From contig JAITNE010000185.1 of NCBI GenBank assembly GCA_031290635.1, positions 1 through 7,434 of the forward strand: DNA of 7,434 bases, in the 5' to 3' direction. Positions 1 to 6,357 of this stretch are shown in pieces. A program made the position numbers and the translations under genes. Every line of letters starts with the position of its first letter. Position 1 is the stretch's first letter. Below the pieces are notes generated by a model. It was not told where the DNA came from. It saw only the letters and a program-made list of their open reading frames with translations, and did no database searches. This stretch comes from Tannerella sp. (lineage in GTDB: Bacteria; Bacteroidota; Bacteroidia; Bacteroidales; Tannerellaceae).

Positions 1-55
1 GTCTAATCTCCAAGCCGTTTCGGAAGCATACGACAAATGGAAAAAGCGATTGTAG
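1..55 (+). CDS. xylB: Probable xylulokinase, C-terminal end only (gene starts before the window)
   Basis: An open frame runs from base 2 to a TAG stop at 53-55 and encodes SNLQAVSEAYDKWKKRL. Only 17 residues are visible, so no domain or catalytic residue can be checked. The call rests on two things. The tail resembles the end of FGGY-family xylulokinases, which often finish with an A-Y-x-x-W-K pattern. The gene also lies directly upstream of xylA and a xylose symporter on the same strand, the order usual for Bacteroides-type xylose clusters. Xylulokinase phosphorylates D-xylulose to D-xylulose 5-phosphate in the cytoplasm, the step after XylA. A different protein ending is possible with so little sequence. 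Confidence 0.6.
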   Translation, partial: SNLQAVSEAYDKWKKRL

Positions 56-60
56 GGGCC

Positions 61-127
61 ACTGCCTAATTGAGAATTGAGAATTGAGAATTGAGAAATA
101 AATACGAATTGAGAAATGAAAAATGAG
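61..127. repeat. Heptanucleotide tandem repeat array (AATTGAG type)
   Basis: One ACTGCCT heptamer (61-67) is followed without a gap by four perfect AATTGAG copies (68-95). After an 11-base spacer come AATTGAG (107-113), AAATGAA (114-120) and AAATGAG (121-127). The array starts five bases after the xylB stop codon. Heptamer repeats of this general type are known from intergenic regions of cyanobacteria and, from memory, of some Bacteroidetes. Their function is not settled. A related heptamer block occurs at the end of nadD (6300-6345). Confidence 0.9.
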
Positions 128-147
128 CTTCTAACTGCTCGTAGTTG

Positions 148-225
148 GCGGGACACTGTCATAAGCGTTAGCGGGTCACTGTCATAAGCGTTAGTGGGAC
201 ACTGTCATAAGCGTTAGCGGGTCAC
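148..225. repeat. 23-bp direct tandem repeat, 3.4 copies
   Basis: Full copies span 148-170, 171-193 and 194-216, with a partial copy at 217-225. Each unit begins GCGGGWCACTGTC (GTGGG in copy 3) and ends ATAAGCGTTA. The W alternates A, T, A, T over the four copies, suggesting a 46-bp higher-order unit. The period is not a multiple of three and there are no spacers, so this is neither a coding repeat nor a CRISPR. Each unit contains the small dyad TAA-GCG-TTA. The truncated last copy runs into a hairpin: TTAGCGGG at 214-221 can pair with CCTCGCTAA at 226-234, with one bulged T. Confidence 0.93.
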
Positions 226-254
226 CCTCGCTAAAATACGCAGGCAAACGTCGC

Positions 255-326
255 CGTCATTGCGAGGTACGAAGCAATCTTTATATTAGTACAATTGCCT
301 TGAAGGCGAACTTCAATTCGTGCAAT
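255..326. repeat. Twin short hairpins sharing ATTGC/GCAAT arms (REP-like element)
   Basis: ATTGC at 259-263 can pair with GCAAT at 274-278. The same two pentamers recur at 294-298 and 322-326, where they enclose an inner hairpin TTGAAG-GCGAA-CTTCAA (300-316). The left part, CGTCATTGCGAGG followed by TACGAAGCAATCT, matches from memory a dispersed palindromic repeat core seen in many bacterial genomes. There is no T-run on the plus strand after either hairpin, so a terminator is unlikely. The copy may be a relic of a short dispersed element. Its function is unknown. Confidence 0.55.
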
Positions 327-395
327 TCGTGGACAAAAAACGTGGATTATCATTCATTCTTAGAAAGAAATTGTGGATAGAAATCGTGGATAGAA
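315..395. repeat. Short direct repeats with four YGTGGA motifs in two 13-bp-spaced pairs
   Basis: AATTCGTG occurs twice in tandem (315-323 and 324-332, 9-bp period). ATYGTGGATAGAA occurs twice in tandem (370-382 and 383-395, 13-bp period). YGTGGA is therefore found at 328, 341, 372 and 385, each pair spaced exactly 13 bases. The copy at 372-380, TGTGGATAG, matches the reverse-complement DnaA box TGTGGATAA at 8 of 9 positions, but the others match less well. The repeats lie 41-121 bases upstream of the xylA start and could be regulator sites or simple repeat debris. Confidence 0.7.
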
Positions 396-435
396 AAACT
401 TTATTATTAAATATTCATTCTAAATTAATTTATTT

Positions 436-1755
436 ATGGCAACAACAACTTATTTCCCCACAGTGGGACAAATCAAATTTGAAGGCAAAGAGAGTAAAAA
501 TCCTTTAGCATTTCGTTTTTATGACGCCGAAAAGGTAGTCTATGGTAAGAAGATGAAAGACTGGTTCAAGTTTTCCATGGCGTGGTGGCACACCCTCTGC
601 GCTGACGGAGGCGACCCTTTCGGTCCGGGTACTAAAAAATTCCCGTGGACCGAAGGAACGGAGTGTCCTGTAGAGTTAGCGAAACAAAAATTAGACGCCG
701 GTTTTGAGTTCATGCAGAAAATAGGCATCGGCTACTACTGCTTCCACGACATCGATTTAGTGTCGGAAGGCGCTTCGATTGAAGAATATGAAGCCAACCT
801 TAAAGCTATCGTCGCCTACGCTAAGCAGAAACAGGCCGAGACAGGCATCAAACTGTTGTGGGGCACGGCTAACGTGTTCGGACACAAGCGTTACACTAAC
901 GGTGCGGCTACTAACCCCGATTTCAACGTAGTAGCCCGCGTAGCCGTTCAACTCAAAAACGCTTTGGACGCTACAATCGAGCTTGGAGGCGAAAACTACG
1001 TATTCTGGGGCGGTCGCGAAGGTTACTATTCGTTGCTCAACACCGAAATGAAACGCGAAAAGGCGCATCTGGCACAGATTTTGACGGCCGCTCGCGACTA
1101 TGCTCGCGCCAAAGGTTTCAAGGGCAATTTCCTGATTGAGCCTAAACCTATGGAGCCTACTAAACATCAGTATGACGTTGACGCCGAGACCGTTATCGGT
1201 TTCCTTCGCGCCAATGGATTAGACAAGGATTTCAAGCTCAACATCGAGGTAAACCATGCAACATTAGCCGGTCATACCTTCGAGCACGAATTGCAATGCG
1301 CTGCCGACGCCGGTATGCTTGGCTCAATAGACGCTAACCGCGGCGACGCCCAGAATGGCTGGGATACCGACCAGTTCCCCGTTGACGCTTACGAACTGAC
1401 GCAAGCTTTGCTCGTCATCCTCAAGAGTGGCGGTTTGCAGGGCGGAGGCACTAACTTCGACGCTAAGACGCGCCGCAGTTCGACCGATTTGGAAGATATT
1501 TTCATTGCTCACATCGCCGGAATGGACGCCTTTGCGCACGCTCTGGAAAGTGCAGCCGCCATTCTCGAAAAATCCGCCATTCCTCAATTGTTGAAAGAGC
1601 GTTATGCTTCGTTCGACAGCGGTAAAGGCAAGGAATTTGAAGAAGGCAAACTCTCGCTCGACGACTTGGTCGCTTATGCCAAATCGAATGGCGAGCCTGC
1701 TCAAATCAGCGGCAAACAGGAACTGTACGAAGCAATTGTAAACATGTACGTCTAA
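436..1755 (+). CDS. xylA: Xylose isomerase
   Basis: This cytoplasmic enzyme converts D-xylose to D-xylulose (and D-glucose to D-fructose) using two divalent metal ions. The 439 residues match the long (class II) form, to which E. coli XylA also belongs. Active-site residues are all present: the catalytic pair H104 and D107 in CFHDIDL, E235 in IEPKP, E271 and H274 in [16 protein letters not shown]299 in SIDANRGD, D310 and D312 in GWDTDQFP, and D342 in GGTNFDAK. Each lies three residues later than in the E. coli enzyme. The start ATG is preceded by an A+T-rich leader with no Shine-Dalgarno site, normal for Bacteroidetes. Only three bases separate its stop from the symporter gene, so the two are surely co-transcribed. 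The gene is intact and the assignment is very secure. Confidence 0.98.
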   Translation: MATTTYFPTVGQIKFEGKESKNPLAFRFYDAEKVVYGKKMKDWFKFSMAWWHTLCADGGDPFGPGTKKFPWTEGTECPVELAKQKLDAGFEFMQKIGIGYYCFHDIDLVSEGASIEEYEANLKAIVAYAKQKQAETGIKLLWGTANVFGHKRYTNGAATNPDFNVVARVAVQLKNALDATIELGGENYVFWGGREGYYSLLNTEMKREKAHLAQILTAARDYARAKGFKGNFLIEPKPMEPTKHQYDVDAETVIGFLRANGLDKDFKLNIEVNHATLAGHTFEHELQCAADAGMLGSIDANRGDAQNGWDTDQFPVDAYELTQALLVILKSGGLQGGGTNFDAKTRRSSTDLEDIFIAHIAGMDAFAHALESAAAILEKSAIPQLLKERYASFDSGKGKEFEEGKLSLDDLVAYAKSNGEPAQISGKQELYEAIVNMYV

Positions 1756-1758
1756 ATT

Positions 1759-3204
1759 ATGAAAAGAGATTATAACTTAGGCTACATCGTCAGTATCACC
1801 TTGGTAGCAACACTTGGCGGCTTGCTGTTCGGATACGATACGGCAGTGATTTCGGGAGCAGAAAAGGGCTTGGAAGGATTTTTCCTGCAGGCAGGCGATT
1901 TCTACCATAAGGGCTGGCACGGATTTACTTGCGCCAGCGCTCTTATTGGATGCGTTATCGGAGGATTTACTTCCGGTTTCTTCGCCTCTCGATATGGACG
2001 GCGCAATTCACTGCGATTTGCATCCGTGCTGTTTTTTCTTTCAGCTTTAGGCTCGTATAACCCTGAATTTTTGTTCTTTTCGGAAGGAGAAACAGGTTTC
2101 AGCCTTATGATTGCGTTCAATCTTTACCGCATATTGGGCGGCATAGGCGTCGGTTTGGCTTCGGCTATTGTGCCGATGTATATTGCTGAAATCGCCCCGT
2201 CGAAGATTCGCGGAACGCTGGTTTCATGCAACCAATTCGCAATCATCTTTGGTATGTTGGTCGTCTATTTTGTCAATTATTTGATACTTGGCGACCATAC
2301 CAATCCTGTTATCGACAAGGATGTCGCCGGTCTGCTGACGGTTAATGCTGCGTCCGACTCATGGACTATTACTACCGGTTGGCGATTTATGTTTATGTCG
2401 GAGGCTTATGTGGCGGCTGTGTTCTGTATCCTGCTTTTCTTTGTTCCTAAAACCCCGCGTTATCTTGTTCTTATCGGGCAAAACGAAGAAGCGATGCGGA
2501 TTTTGACTAAAGTAAACGGTGCAGCGCGAGCCAAAGATATCTTGGCGGATATTGTGGCGACATCGAAGGAAAAAACCGAAAAACTGCTGGCTTACGGCGT
2601 ATTGGTGGTCTTAATCGGCATCCTTTTATCAGTATTCCAACAGGCAATAGGCATTAATGCAGTGTTGTATTTTGCTCCGCGAATTTTTGACAGCGTAGGC
2701 GTCGAAGGTGGTGGTATGCAGCAGACTGTATTGATGGGCATTGTGAACATAATATTTACCGTCGTTGCAATAGTAACGGTTGACAGATTCGGACGCAAAC
2801 CGCTTCTGATAATCGGTTCGATTGGCATGGCTTTAGGCGCTTTTGCAGTAGCTCTTTGCGATAGTTATGCTATCAAAGGACTGCTTCCGGTCGTTTCGGT
2901 CATCGTTTACTCGGCATTTTTTATGATGTCGTGGGGACCTATTTGTTGGGTGTTGATTTCCGAGATTTTCCCGAATACAATACGCGGAAAAGCAGTAGCC
3001 ATCGCAGTTGCGGCGCAGTGGATTTTCAACTACATAGTGTCATCAACCTTCCCGCCATTGTACGAATTTAGTCCTATGTTGGCTTATGGCTTGTATGGCG
3101 CTGTGTGCGTTCTGGCTGCTCTCTTTGTCTGGAAGATGGTTCCCGAAACCAAGGGAAAGACTTTGGAGGACATGACTCGTTTATGGAGGAAAAATCCCGC
3201 ATAA
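1759..3204 (+). CDS. xylE: D-xylose:H+ symporter, XylE-like (MFS sugar porter family)
   Basis: This is an inner-membrane protein of 481 residues, with the 12-helix pattern of the major facilitator superfamily. Sugar porter signatures appear in order: GGLLFGYDTAVISG (20-33) with the proton-coupling aspartate D27, RYGRR (78-82), YIAEIAPSKIRG (141-152), PKTPR (230-234), QQAIGIN (294-300), DRFGRK (342-347) and PETKGKTLE (462-470). Residues known to bind xylose in E. coli XylE have plausible counterparts here: Q159, Q294, Q295, N300, W392, Q420 and W421. The long loop around 178-207 is typical of XylE-type members. Position directly behind xylA supports xylose as substrate, although glucose, arabinose or another sugar cannot be excluded from sequence alone. 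It starts three bases after the xylA stop and is the last gene of the cluster, ending before the hairpin at 3229-3277. Confidence 0.93.
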   Translation: MKRDYNLGYIVSITLVATLGGLLFGYDTAVISGAEKGLEGFFLQAGDFYHKGWHGFTCASALIGCVIGGFTSGFFASRYGRRNSLRFASVLFFLSALGSYNPEFLFFSEGETGFSLMIAFNLYRILGGIGVGLASAIVPMYIAEIAPSKIRGTLVSCNQFAIIFGMLVVYFVNYLILGDHTNPVIDKDVAGLLTVNAASDSWTITTGWRFMFMSEAYVAAVFCILLFFVPKTPRYLVLIGQNEEAMRILTKVNGAARAKDILADIVATSKEKTEKLLAYGVLVVLIGILLSVFQQAIGINAVLYFAPRIFDSVGVEGGGMQQTVLMGIVNIIFTVVAIVTVDRFGRKPLLIIGSIGMALGAFAVALCDSYAIKGLLPVVSVIVYSAFFMMSWGPICWVLISEIFPNTIRGKAVAIAVAAQWIFNYIVSSTFPPLYEFSPMLAYGLYGAVCVLAALFVWKMVPETKGKTLEDMTRLWRKNPA

Positions 3205-3228
3205 ACATTATACATTATTTCCCGGAAG

Positions 3229-3277
3229 AAATACTGTGTGGTCTGTCACATGCAAATGCGCAGACTGCACAGTATTT
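3229..3277. terminator. Bidirectional terminator-like hairpin between convergent genes
   Basis: AAATACTGTG (3229-3238) pairs perfectly with CACAGTATTT (3268-3277). After a TG/TG internal loop, GTCTG (3241-3245) pairs with CAGAC (3261-3265), leaving a 15-base apical loop. The stem starts 25 bases after the symporter stop and ends 6 bases beyond the stop of the convergent lipoprotein gene. The stem base is A-rich on the left and T-rich on the right (ATTTTAAATT follows), so it could end transcription from both sides. The lack of a long uninterrupted U-run makes it an imperfect intrinsic terminator. Confidence 0.75.
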
Positions 3278-3282
3278 TAAAT

Positions 3283-4158
3283 TCATTCCTTGAATGCAAA
3301 TACGGCGGTAATGTTTGTTATCCGCTTGTTGAAAGGTAGTGTCCAGACTACTTCCTTGTTTGGGTCTATCTCAAGCAATAGTGGTTGCGACTTGTCTTCG
3401 CTGTACATGTTTGAGTTGGCTATCAGGCGGTTGCCGTTAGGATATTGGAATATCTCGGCAACATAGAGCAACGACGCGCCTTTTAACTCTTGCGTGATGA
3501 TGAATTTCTCGAAATGGGTGTTCTTGGGATTTATTTCCTTGATAACTCCTCCACTTCCGCATGAAACGAGCAGATTGCCGGTATCGAGCAGGAGTACGGC
3601 GTGGGCTTCGGTCGCTACAAACACTAAGTTTTTGAGCTGTCCTTCGGGCGTTACTCTTATAATCTTATGTTTGTCTAAAAGAGGCACGAGATAGTGACCA
3701 CTGTCGGTTTTAACGATGTTTCTGAACTGATTGTGGACAGTAAAAATCAACGTAGAGAACTTTATTTCTTTCGTTTGTACGCCTTTGTCGTCGAGTTCTA
3801 CTATTCTGGCGGGAGTGCCGCATACGCCTATCAAAAAGCCGCCGTCTTTGAGCCGCGAAACGCTGTGTATCTCTTCGTTCTCGTCGGCTTTATAGTCCCA
3901 TACGGTCGCATGATTGCGGTCGATTAGGCGTGCGCCTTTAGAGTAGGCGTAGAGGATATTACCTTCTGGGGTTACTTCCACATTGTTACATTCTTCGCCG
4001 CTATCGAGTGGGTGTGTCCATTCTATCGTGCCCGAAGCCTTGTCAACGATAGCGATTTCTTGCCAGCCGCTACCTGCGACGGCAATCTTTTCTTTTTTGC
4101 ATGAAACGCAGCTAATCAAAGTGATAGCTGACAATAGAAGCCAATTATTTATTCTCAT
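3283..4158 (-). CDS. Lipoprotein with a predicted beta-propeller (PQQ/WD-like repeats), function unknown
   Basis: The 291-residue product begins with a lipoprotein signal: charged MRINN, a hydrophobic stretch, and LISC (14-17) or CVSC (17-20), followed by KKEK. It is probably exported and lipid-anchored. The body consists of repeated four-strand-like units with an 'IxExDxxGxxxW' and 'DGGxLIG / TGNLLVSCG / NGNRLIA' pattern, roughly at 31-50, 60-90, 100-124, 152-175, 186-210 and 236-273, typical of a six- or seven-bladed propeller. Proteins of this sort with the ARLID...VWDY and HNQFR motifs are common in Bacteroidetes but lack a proven role. No catalytic residues can be named. It is transcribed from its own promoter, divergent from the Yip1 gene, and converges on the xylose cluster, so a functional link with xylose use is not indicated. 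Confidence 0.82.
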   Translation of the reverse strand: MRINNWLLLSAITLISCVSCKKEKIAVAGSGWQEIAIVDKASGTIEWTHPLDSGEECNNVEVTPEGNILYAYSKGARLIDRNHATVWDYKADENEEIHSVSRLKDGGFLIGVCGTPARIVELDDKGVQTKEIKFSTLIFTVHNQFRNIVKTDSGHYLVPLLDKHKIIRVTPEGQLKNLVFVATEAHAVLLLDTGNLLVSCGSGGVIKEINPKNTHFEKFIITQELKGASLLYVAEIFQYPNGNRLIANSNMYSEDKSQPLLLEIDPNKEVVWTLPFNKRITNITAVFAFKE

Positions 4159-4186
4159 ATCTTCAATATTTATTATAAAAACGGCG

Positions 4187-4194
4187 CAAAGTTA
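4187..4194 (-). promoter_or_regulatory. Bacteroidetes -7 promoter element for the lipoprotein gene
   Basis: Read on the minus strand this is TAACTTTG, a perfect match to TAnnTTTG, ending 28 bases before the ATG at 4158. The expected -33 position falls at about 4214-4218 and has only a poor match. It lies inside the -7 element of the divergent promoter. Confidence 0.72.
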
Positions 4195-4215
4195 CAACAA
4201 TTTTTAAAATTACAC

Positions 4216-4223
4216 TATCTTTG
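4216..4223 (+). promoter_or_regulatory. Bacteroidetes -7 promoter element for the Yip1-family gene
   Basis: TATCTTTG matches TAnnTTTG perfectly and lies 24 bases before the ATG at 4248. A weak -33 candidate, TTAC, sits at 4192-4195, which overlaps the -7 element of the divergent lipoprotein promoter. Confidence 0.75.
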
Positions 4224-4247
4224 CACCAATTTAATTGCTAAAGAGAC

Positions 4248-4814
4248 ATGTTTAAGGAACTGTTTAAGACGACAATATCGCTGATTATCAAGCCTTCAAT
4301 TGCTTGGCAAGAGCTAAACGCACGACATACGGAGAATAATGATAAGTTCTTGTCCGACTATGTCTATCCTTTCATTGGGATGATTGTGGCGGCGGCCTTT
4401 CTGGGAGAATTAATATCGCTGAAAGCGTTTGACTTGCAGATAGCTCTCAAGTCGGCTATTCTCGACGTTATTTCTTATTTCGGAGGATTCTTCCTGGCTT
4501 CTTATCTTATCTGTGAGACGCTGGCGCGTTTCTTTCATCGCGAGCATAATATGTCGCTTTGTCAGCGTTTTACGGGTTATTCATCGTCATTGATGTTTGC
4601 TATTACCATTTTTCTGAAACTCATTCCGGAGTTCTTCTTCTTGCAGTTTGTCCTTATTTATACGTTTTATATTGTATGGGAAGGCGCTCGGCAATATATG
4701 AATATTGATGAAGCTGAGCAACTAAAGTTTGTCACTATCAGTACTATAATCATTGTGATAACACCTCATATACTTGCTTTTGTGGTTGGTTTCATAATTC
4801 CGGGTTTAAGATAG
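4248..4814 (+). CDS. Yip1-family integral membrane protein
   Basis: The 188-residue protein has a short amphipathic N-terminus containing KPSIAWQEL (15-23), a pattern typical of bacterial Yip1-domain proteins. About five hydrophobic segments follow, at roughly 37-58, 66-88, 112-126, 127-145 and 162-184. Yip1-domain proteins in bacteria are inner-membrane proteins of unknown function; the name comes from eukaryotic vesicle-traffic proteins and should not be read as a role here. A perfect TAnnTTTG element lies just upstream and fixes the start at 4248. The gene precedes yicC, an arrangement I recall from Bacteroides genomes, but yicC has its own promoter, so the two may be only partly co-expressed. 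The family call is good and no activity can be assigned. Confidence 0.82.
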   Translation: MFKELFKTTISLIIKPSIAWQELNARHTENNDKFLSDYVYPFIGMIVAAAFLGELISLKAFDLQIALKSAILDVISYFGGFFLASYLICETLARFFHREHNMSLCQRFTGYSSSLMFAITIFLKLIPEFFFLQFVLIYTFYIVWEGARQYMNIDEAEQLKFVTISTIIIVITPHILAFVVGFIIPGLR

Positions 4815-4816
4815 GC

Positions 4817-4846
4817 TTCGTTATTCAAAATTATTTTCTACCTTTG
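4817..4846 (+). promoter_or_regulatory. Promoter of yicC-nadD
   Basis: TACCTTTG at 4839-4846 matches the Bacteroidetes -7 element TAnnTTTG. TTCG at 4817-4820 is a three-of-four match to the -33 TTTG with an 18-base spacer. Transcription would begin near 4853, giving a leader of only about 18 bases to the ATG at 4871. This would leave just six bases before the alternative GTG at 4859, which argues against that start. Confidence 0.78.
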
Positions 4847-4870
4847 TGCTCTTAATAAGTGAAAATCAAT

Positions 4871-5743
4871 ATGATTCAATCAATGACGGGCTTCGGAAAG
4901 GTTACGACCGAACTGCCGACAAAAAAAGTAACTATAGAGATTAAGGCGCTTAACAGTAAGCAGTTCGATCTCTTTACGCGCATCTCTTCTAACTATAAGG
5001 AGAAAGAGATGGATATTCGTTCGCTGCTTTCTCAACGCCTTGAACGCGGTAAAATCGAACTTACTATCAACGCTGAGGCTATCGGTAAGGATATAAGTAC
5101 TAAAATCAATGTTCCGGTAGTCGAGGCGTATATATCACAGGTTGAGGAGATAAGCCGAACTCTCGGTATAGATCCTCCAAAAGATATGATTACTACTGTA
5201 TTGCGATTACCCGAAGTCATTAAGACTGAGATGCTTGATGCCGATGAAGAGGAGTGGAGAATAGTGCTTGCGGCTACTAACGAGGCTATCGACCGGCTCT
5301 GCGAATTTCGTAAGCAGGAAGGCGCTATGCTGGATAATATTTTCCGACAAAATATTCATAATATCTCAGTATTAGTAAGTGAAATCGAACCTTATGAGAA
5401 AGACCGCACGGACAAAATTAAGGCTCGTATAGAGGATGGTTTACAGCAGATTCCTGATGTTGTGATTGACTCAAACCGTCTCGAACAGGAGATGATTTAT
5501 TACATTGAAAAACTTGATATTAACGAGGAAAAAACTCGTTTGGCGAACCATCTTAAATACTTCATCGAGACGCTCGATAACGGACACGGACAGGGTAAAA
5601 AGCTTGGTTTCATCGCTCAAGAGATAGGGCGCGAAATCAACACACTCGGCTCTAAAAGCAATCATTCTGAGATGCAACAAATAGTCGTACAGATGAAGGA
5701 CGAACTCGAACAGATTAAAGAACAGGTTCTTAACGTGCTCTGA
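4871..5743 (+). CDS. yicC: YicC-family endoribonuclease
   Basis: The protein begins MIQSMTGFG, the hallmark start of the YicC family, so the ATG at 4871 is chosen over an in-frame GTG at 4859. The length of 290 residues is standard. The N-terminal YicC domain covers about 1-155 and includes [12 protein letters not shown] (22-33) and the ERGKIELTI segment (58-66). The C-terminal DUF1732 region includes RLEQE (203-207), [13 protein letters not shown] (216-228), [21 protein letters not shown] (242-262) and a final EQVLNVL. E. coli YicC is reported as an endoribonuclease acting on small RNA such as RyhB; whether this homologue has similar targets is unknown. It probably acts in the cytoplasm as an oligomer. 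nadD follows after four bases, so both are likely on one transcript. Confidence 0.94.
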   Translation: MIQSMTGFGKVTTELPTKKVTIEIKALNSKQFDLFTRISSNYKEKEMDIRSLLSQRLERGKIELTINAEAIGKDISTKINVPVVEAYISQVEEISRTLGIDPPKDMITTVLRLPEVIKTEMLDADEEEWRIVLAATNEAIDRLCEFRKQEGAMLDNIFRQNIHNISVLVSEIEPYEKDRTDKIKARIEDGLQQIPDVVIDSNRLEQEMIYYIEKLDINEEKTRLANHLKYFIETLDNGHGQGKKLGFIAQEIGREINTLGSKSNHSEMQQIVVQMKDELEQIKEQVLNVL

Positions 5744-5747
5744 AGTT

Positions 5748-6308
5748 ATGCTGACAGGTATATTCTCAGGTTCTTTCAACCCCATTCATATCGGACATTT
5801 AGCGCTGGCAAACTGGATTTGTGAGTTTGGAGGCGTGGATGAACTGTGGTTTCTCGTTTCGCCGTGCAGTCCGCTGAAAGAGGAGGCCGAACTGATGGAC
5901 GAAAGGTTGCGTTTTGGACTTGTCGCGCGTGCTATTGCCGACTATCCCAAGTTTCGCGTCAGTGACTTTGAGTTCGCACTCCCCAGGCCGTCATTTACTA
6001 TCAATACCATGCGTGCCTTGCGTGTCGCTTATCCTGACAGAGAGTTTGCGCTTATCATCGGAGCCGACAGTTGGACTAATATGTCGCTATGGAAAGACTC
6101 CGAAGCGTTGATAGCAGAGTTTAACATAATAATCTATCCACGAAAGGCTTACGACATTATTATTCCTCCCGAATACACTAATGTAAAAGCCGTCGAAGCG
6201 CCTGTTTTAGAGGTGTCGTCAACGTTTATTCGCCATGCTCTCAAAGCTGGACACGACGTACGATACTTCTTGCCATTCGCCAATAGAGCCATTACAATAG
6301 AGCATTGA
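5748..6308 (+). CDS. nadD: Nicotinate-nucleotide adenylyltransferase
   Basis: NadD joins nicotinate mononucleotide and ATP to form deamido-NAD, the penultimate step of NAD synthesis in the cytoplasm. The 186-residue protein shows the nucleotidyltransferase signature [10 protein letters not shown] (8-17), which contains the HxGH motif. It also shows the SPLK segment (41-44), GADSW (105-109), LWK (114-116) and the second signature SSTFIR (157-162). Bacteroidetes versions commonly have GSFNP in place of the GTFDP of E. coli. The C-terminus, [13 protein letters not shown], looks some residues shorter than usual, and the stop codon falls within a heptamer repeat (GAGCATT twice, 6300-6313). All catalytic motifs lie upstream, so it should still work. 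It starts four bases after yicC; the guanylate kinase gene that I recall between these two genes in Bacteroides is not present. Confidence 0.95.
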   Translation: MLTGIFSGSFNPIHIGHLALANWICEFGGVDELWFLVSPCSPLKEEAELMDERLRFGLVARAIADYPKFRVSDFEFALPRPSFTINTMRALRVAYPDREFALIIGADSWTNMSLWKDSEALIAEFNIIIYPRKAYDIIIPPEYTNVKAVEAPVLEVSSTFIRHALKAGHDVRYFLPFANRAITIEH

Positions 6309-6345
6309 GCATTATCACTTGCCTCTGCCCTCTTGCCAATTGAAA
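6300..6345. repeat. Heptamer repeat block overlapping the nadD stop codon
   Basis: GAGCATT is repeated twice (6300-6306 and 6307-6313) and includes the nadD TGA. After ATCA come three related heptamers, CTTGCCT (6318-6324), CTGCCCT (6325-6331) and CTTGCCA (6332-6338), then ATTGAAA (6339-6345). GAGCATT differs by one base from GAGAATT, a rotation of the AATTGAG unit at 68-95. The CTGCC-then-AATTGA order is the same in both places. The block fills most of the 49-base gap between nadD and the convergent vapD-like gene, where I see no terminator hairpin. Confidence 0.7.
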
Positions 6346-6357
6346 ATCATCCCCAAC

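Larger units (their letters stand above)
56..435. other. 380-bp repeat-rich intergenic region between xylB and xylA
   Basis: No convincing gene lies here; the open frame that enters from 320 and runs into xylA is a shadow. The stretch holds a heptamer array (61-127), a 23-bp tandem array (148-225), two small hairpins that share the same arms (259-326), and paired GTGGA motifs (315-395). The last 40 bases before xylA are very A+T-rich and include a 12-bp palindrome, TAAATTAATTTA, at 421-432. I found no good TAnnTTTG promoter for xylA, so its transcription may come from upstream or from a degenerate promoter near 396-420. Confidence 0.8.

Noticed and set aside
148..225. Possible CRISPR array from the 23-bp repeats
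   Set aside because: The units are directly adjacent with no spacers, and no cas genes are present. The Cas2-like fold of VapD is not evidence for CRISPR.
214..234. Terminator at the end of the 23-bp array
   Set aside because: The stem TTAGCGGG/CCTCGCTAA can form, but it is followed by AAAATAC rather than a T-run on the plus strand and by no T-run on the minus strand.
396..435. Promoter directly upstream of xylA
   Set aside because: TATTCATTC near 411-419 is the best candidate, but it lacks the TTTG part of the -7 element and has no -33 partner, so I did not call it.
320..508. Open reading frame of 62 codons entering xylA from upstream
   Set aside because: It overlaps xylA in another frame, is made largely of the short repeats, and has no recognisable protein features.
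757..1167. 136-codon antisense frame inside xylA
   Set aside because: It lies wholly within a well-conserved gene on the opposite strand, and its sequence shows no domain-like pattern; similar shadows occur at 540-728 and 1324-1704.
4859..4870. Alternative GTG start of yicC at 4859
   Set aside because: The family starts MIxSMTGFG, which corresponds to the ATG at 4871, and the predicted transcript start would leave only about six bases before the GTG.
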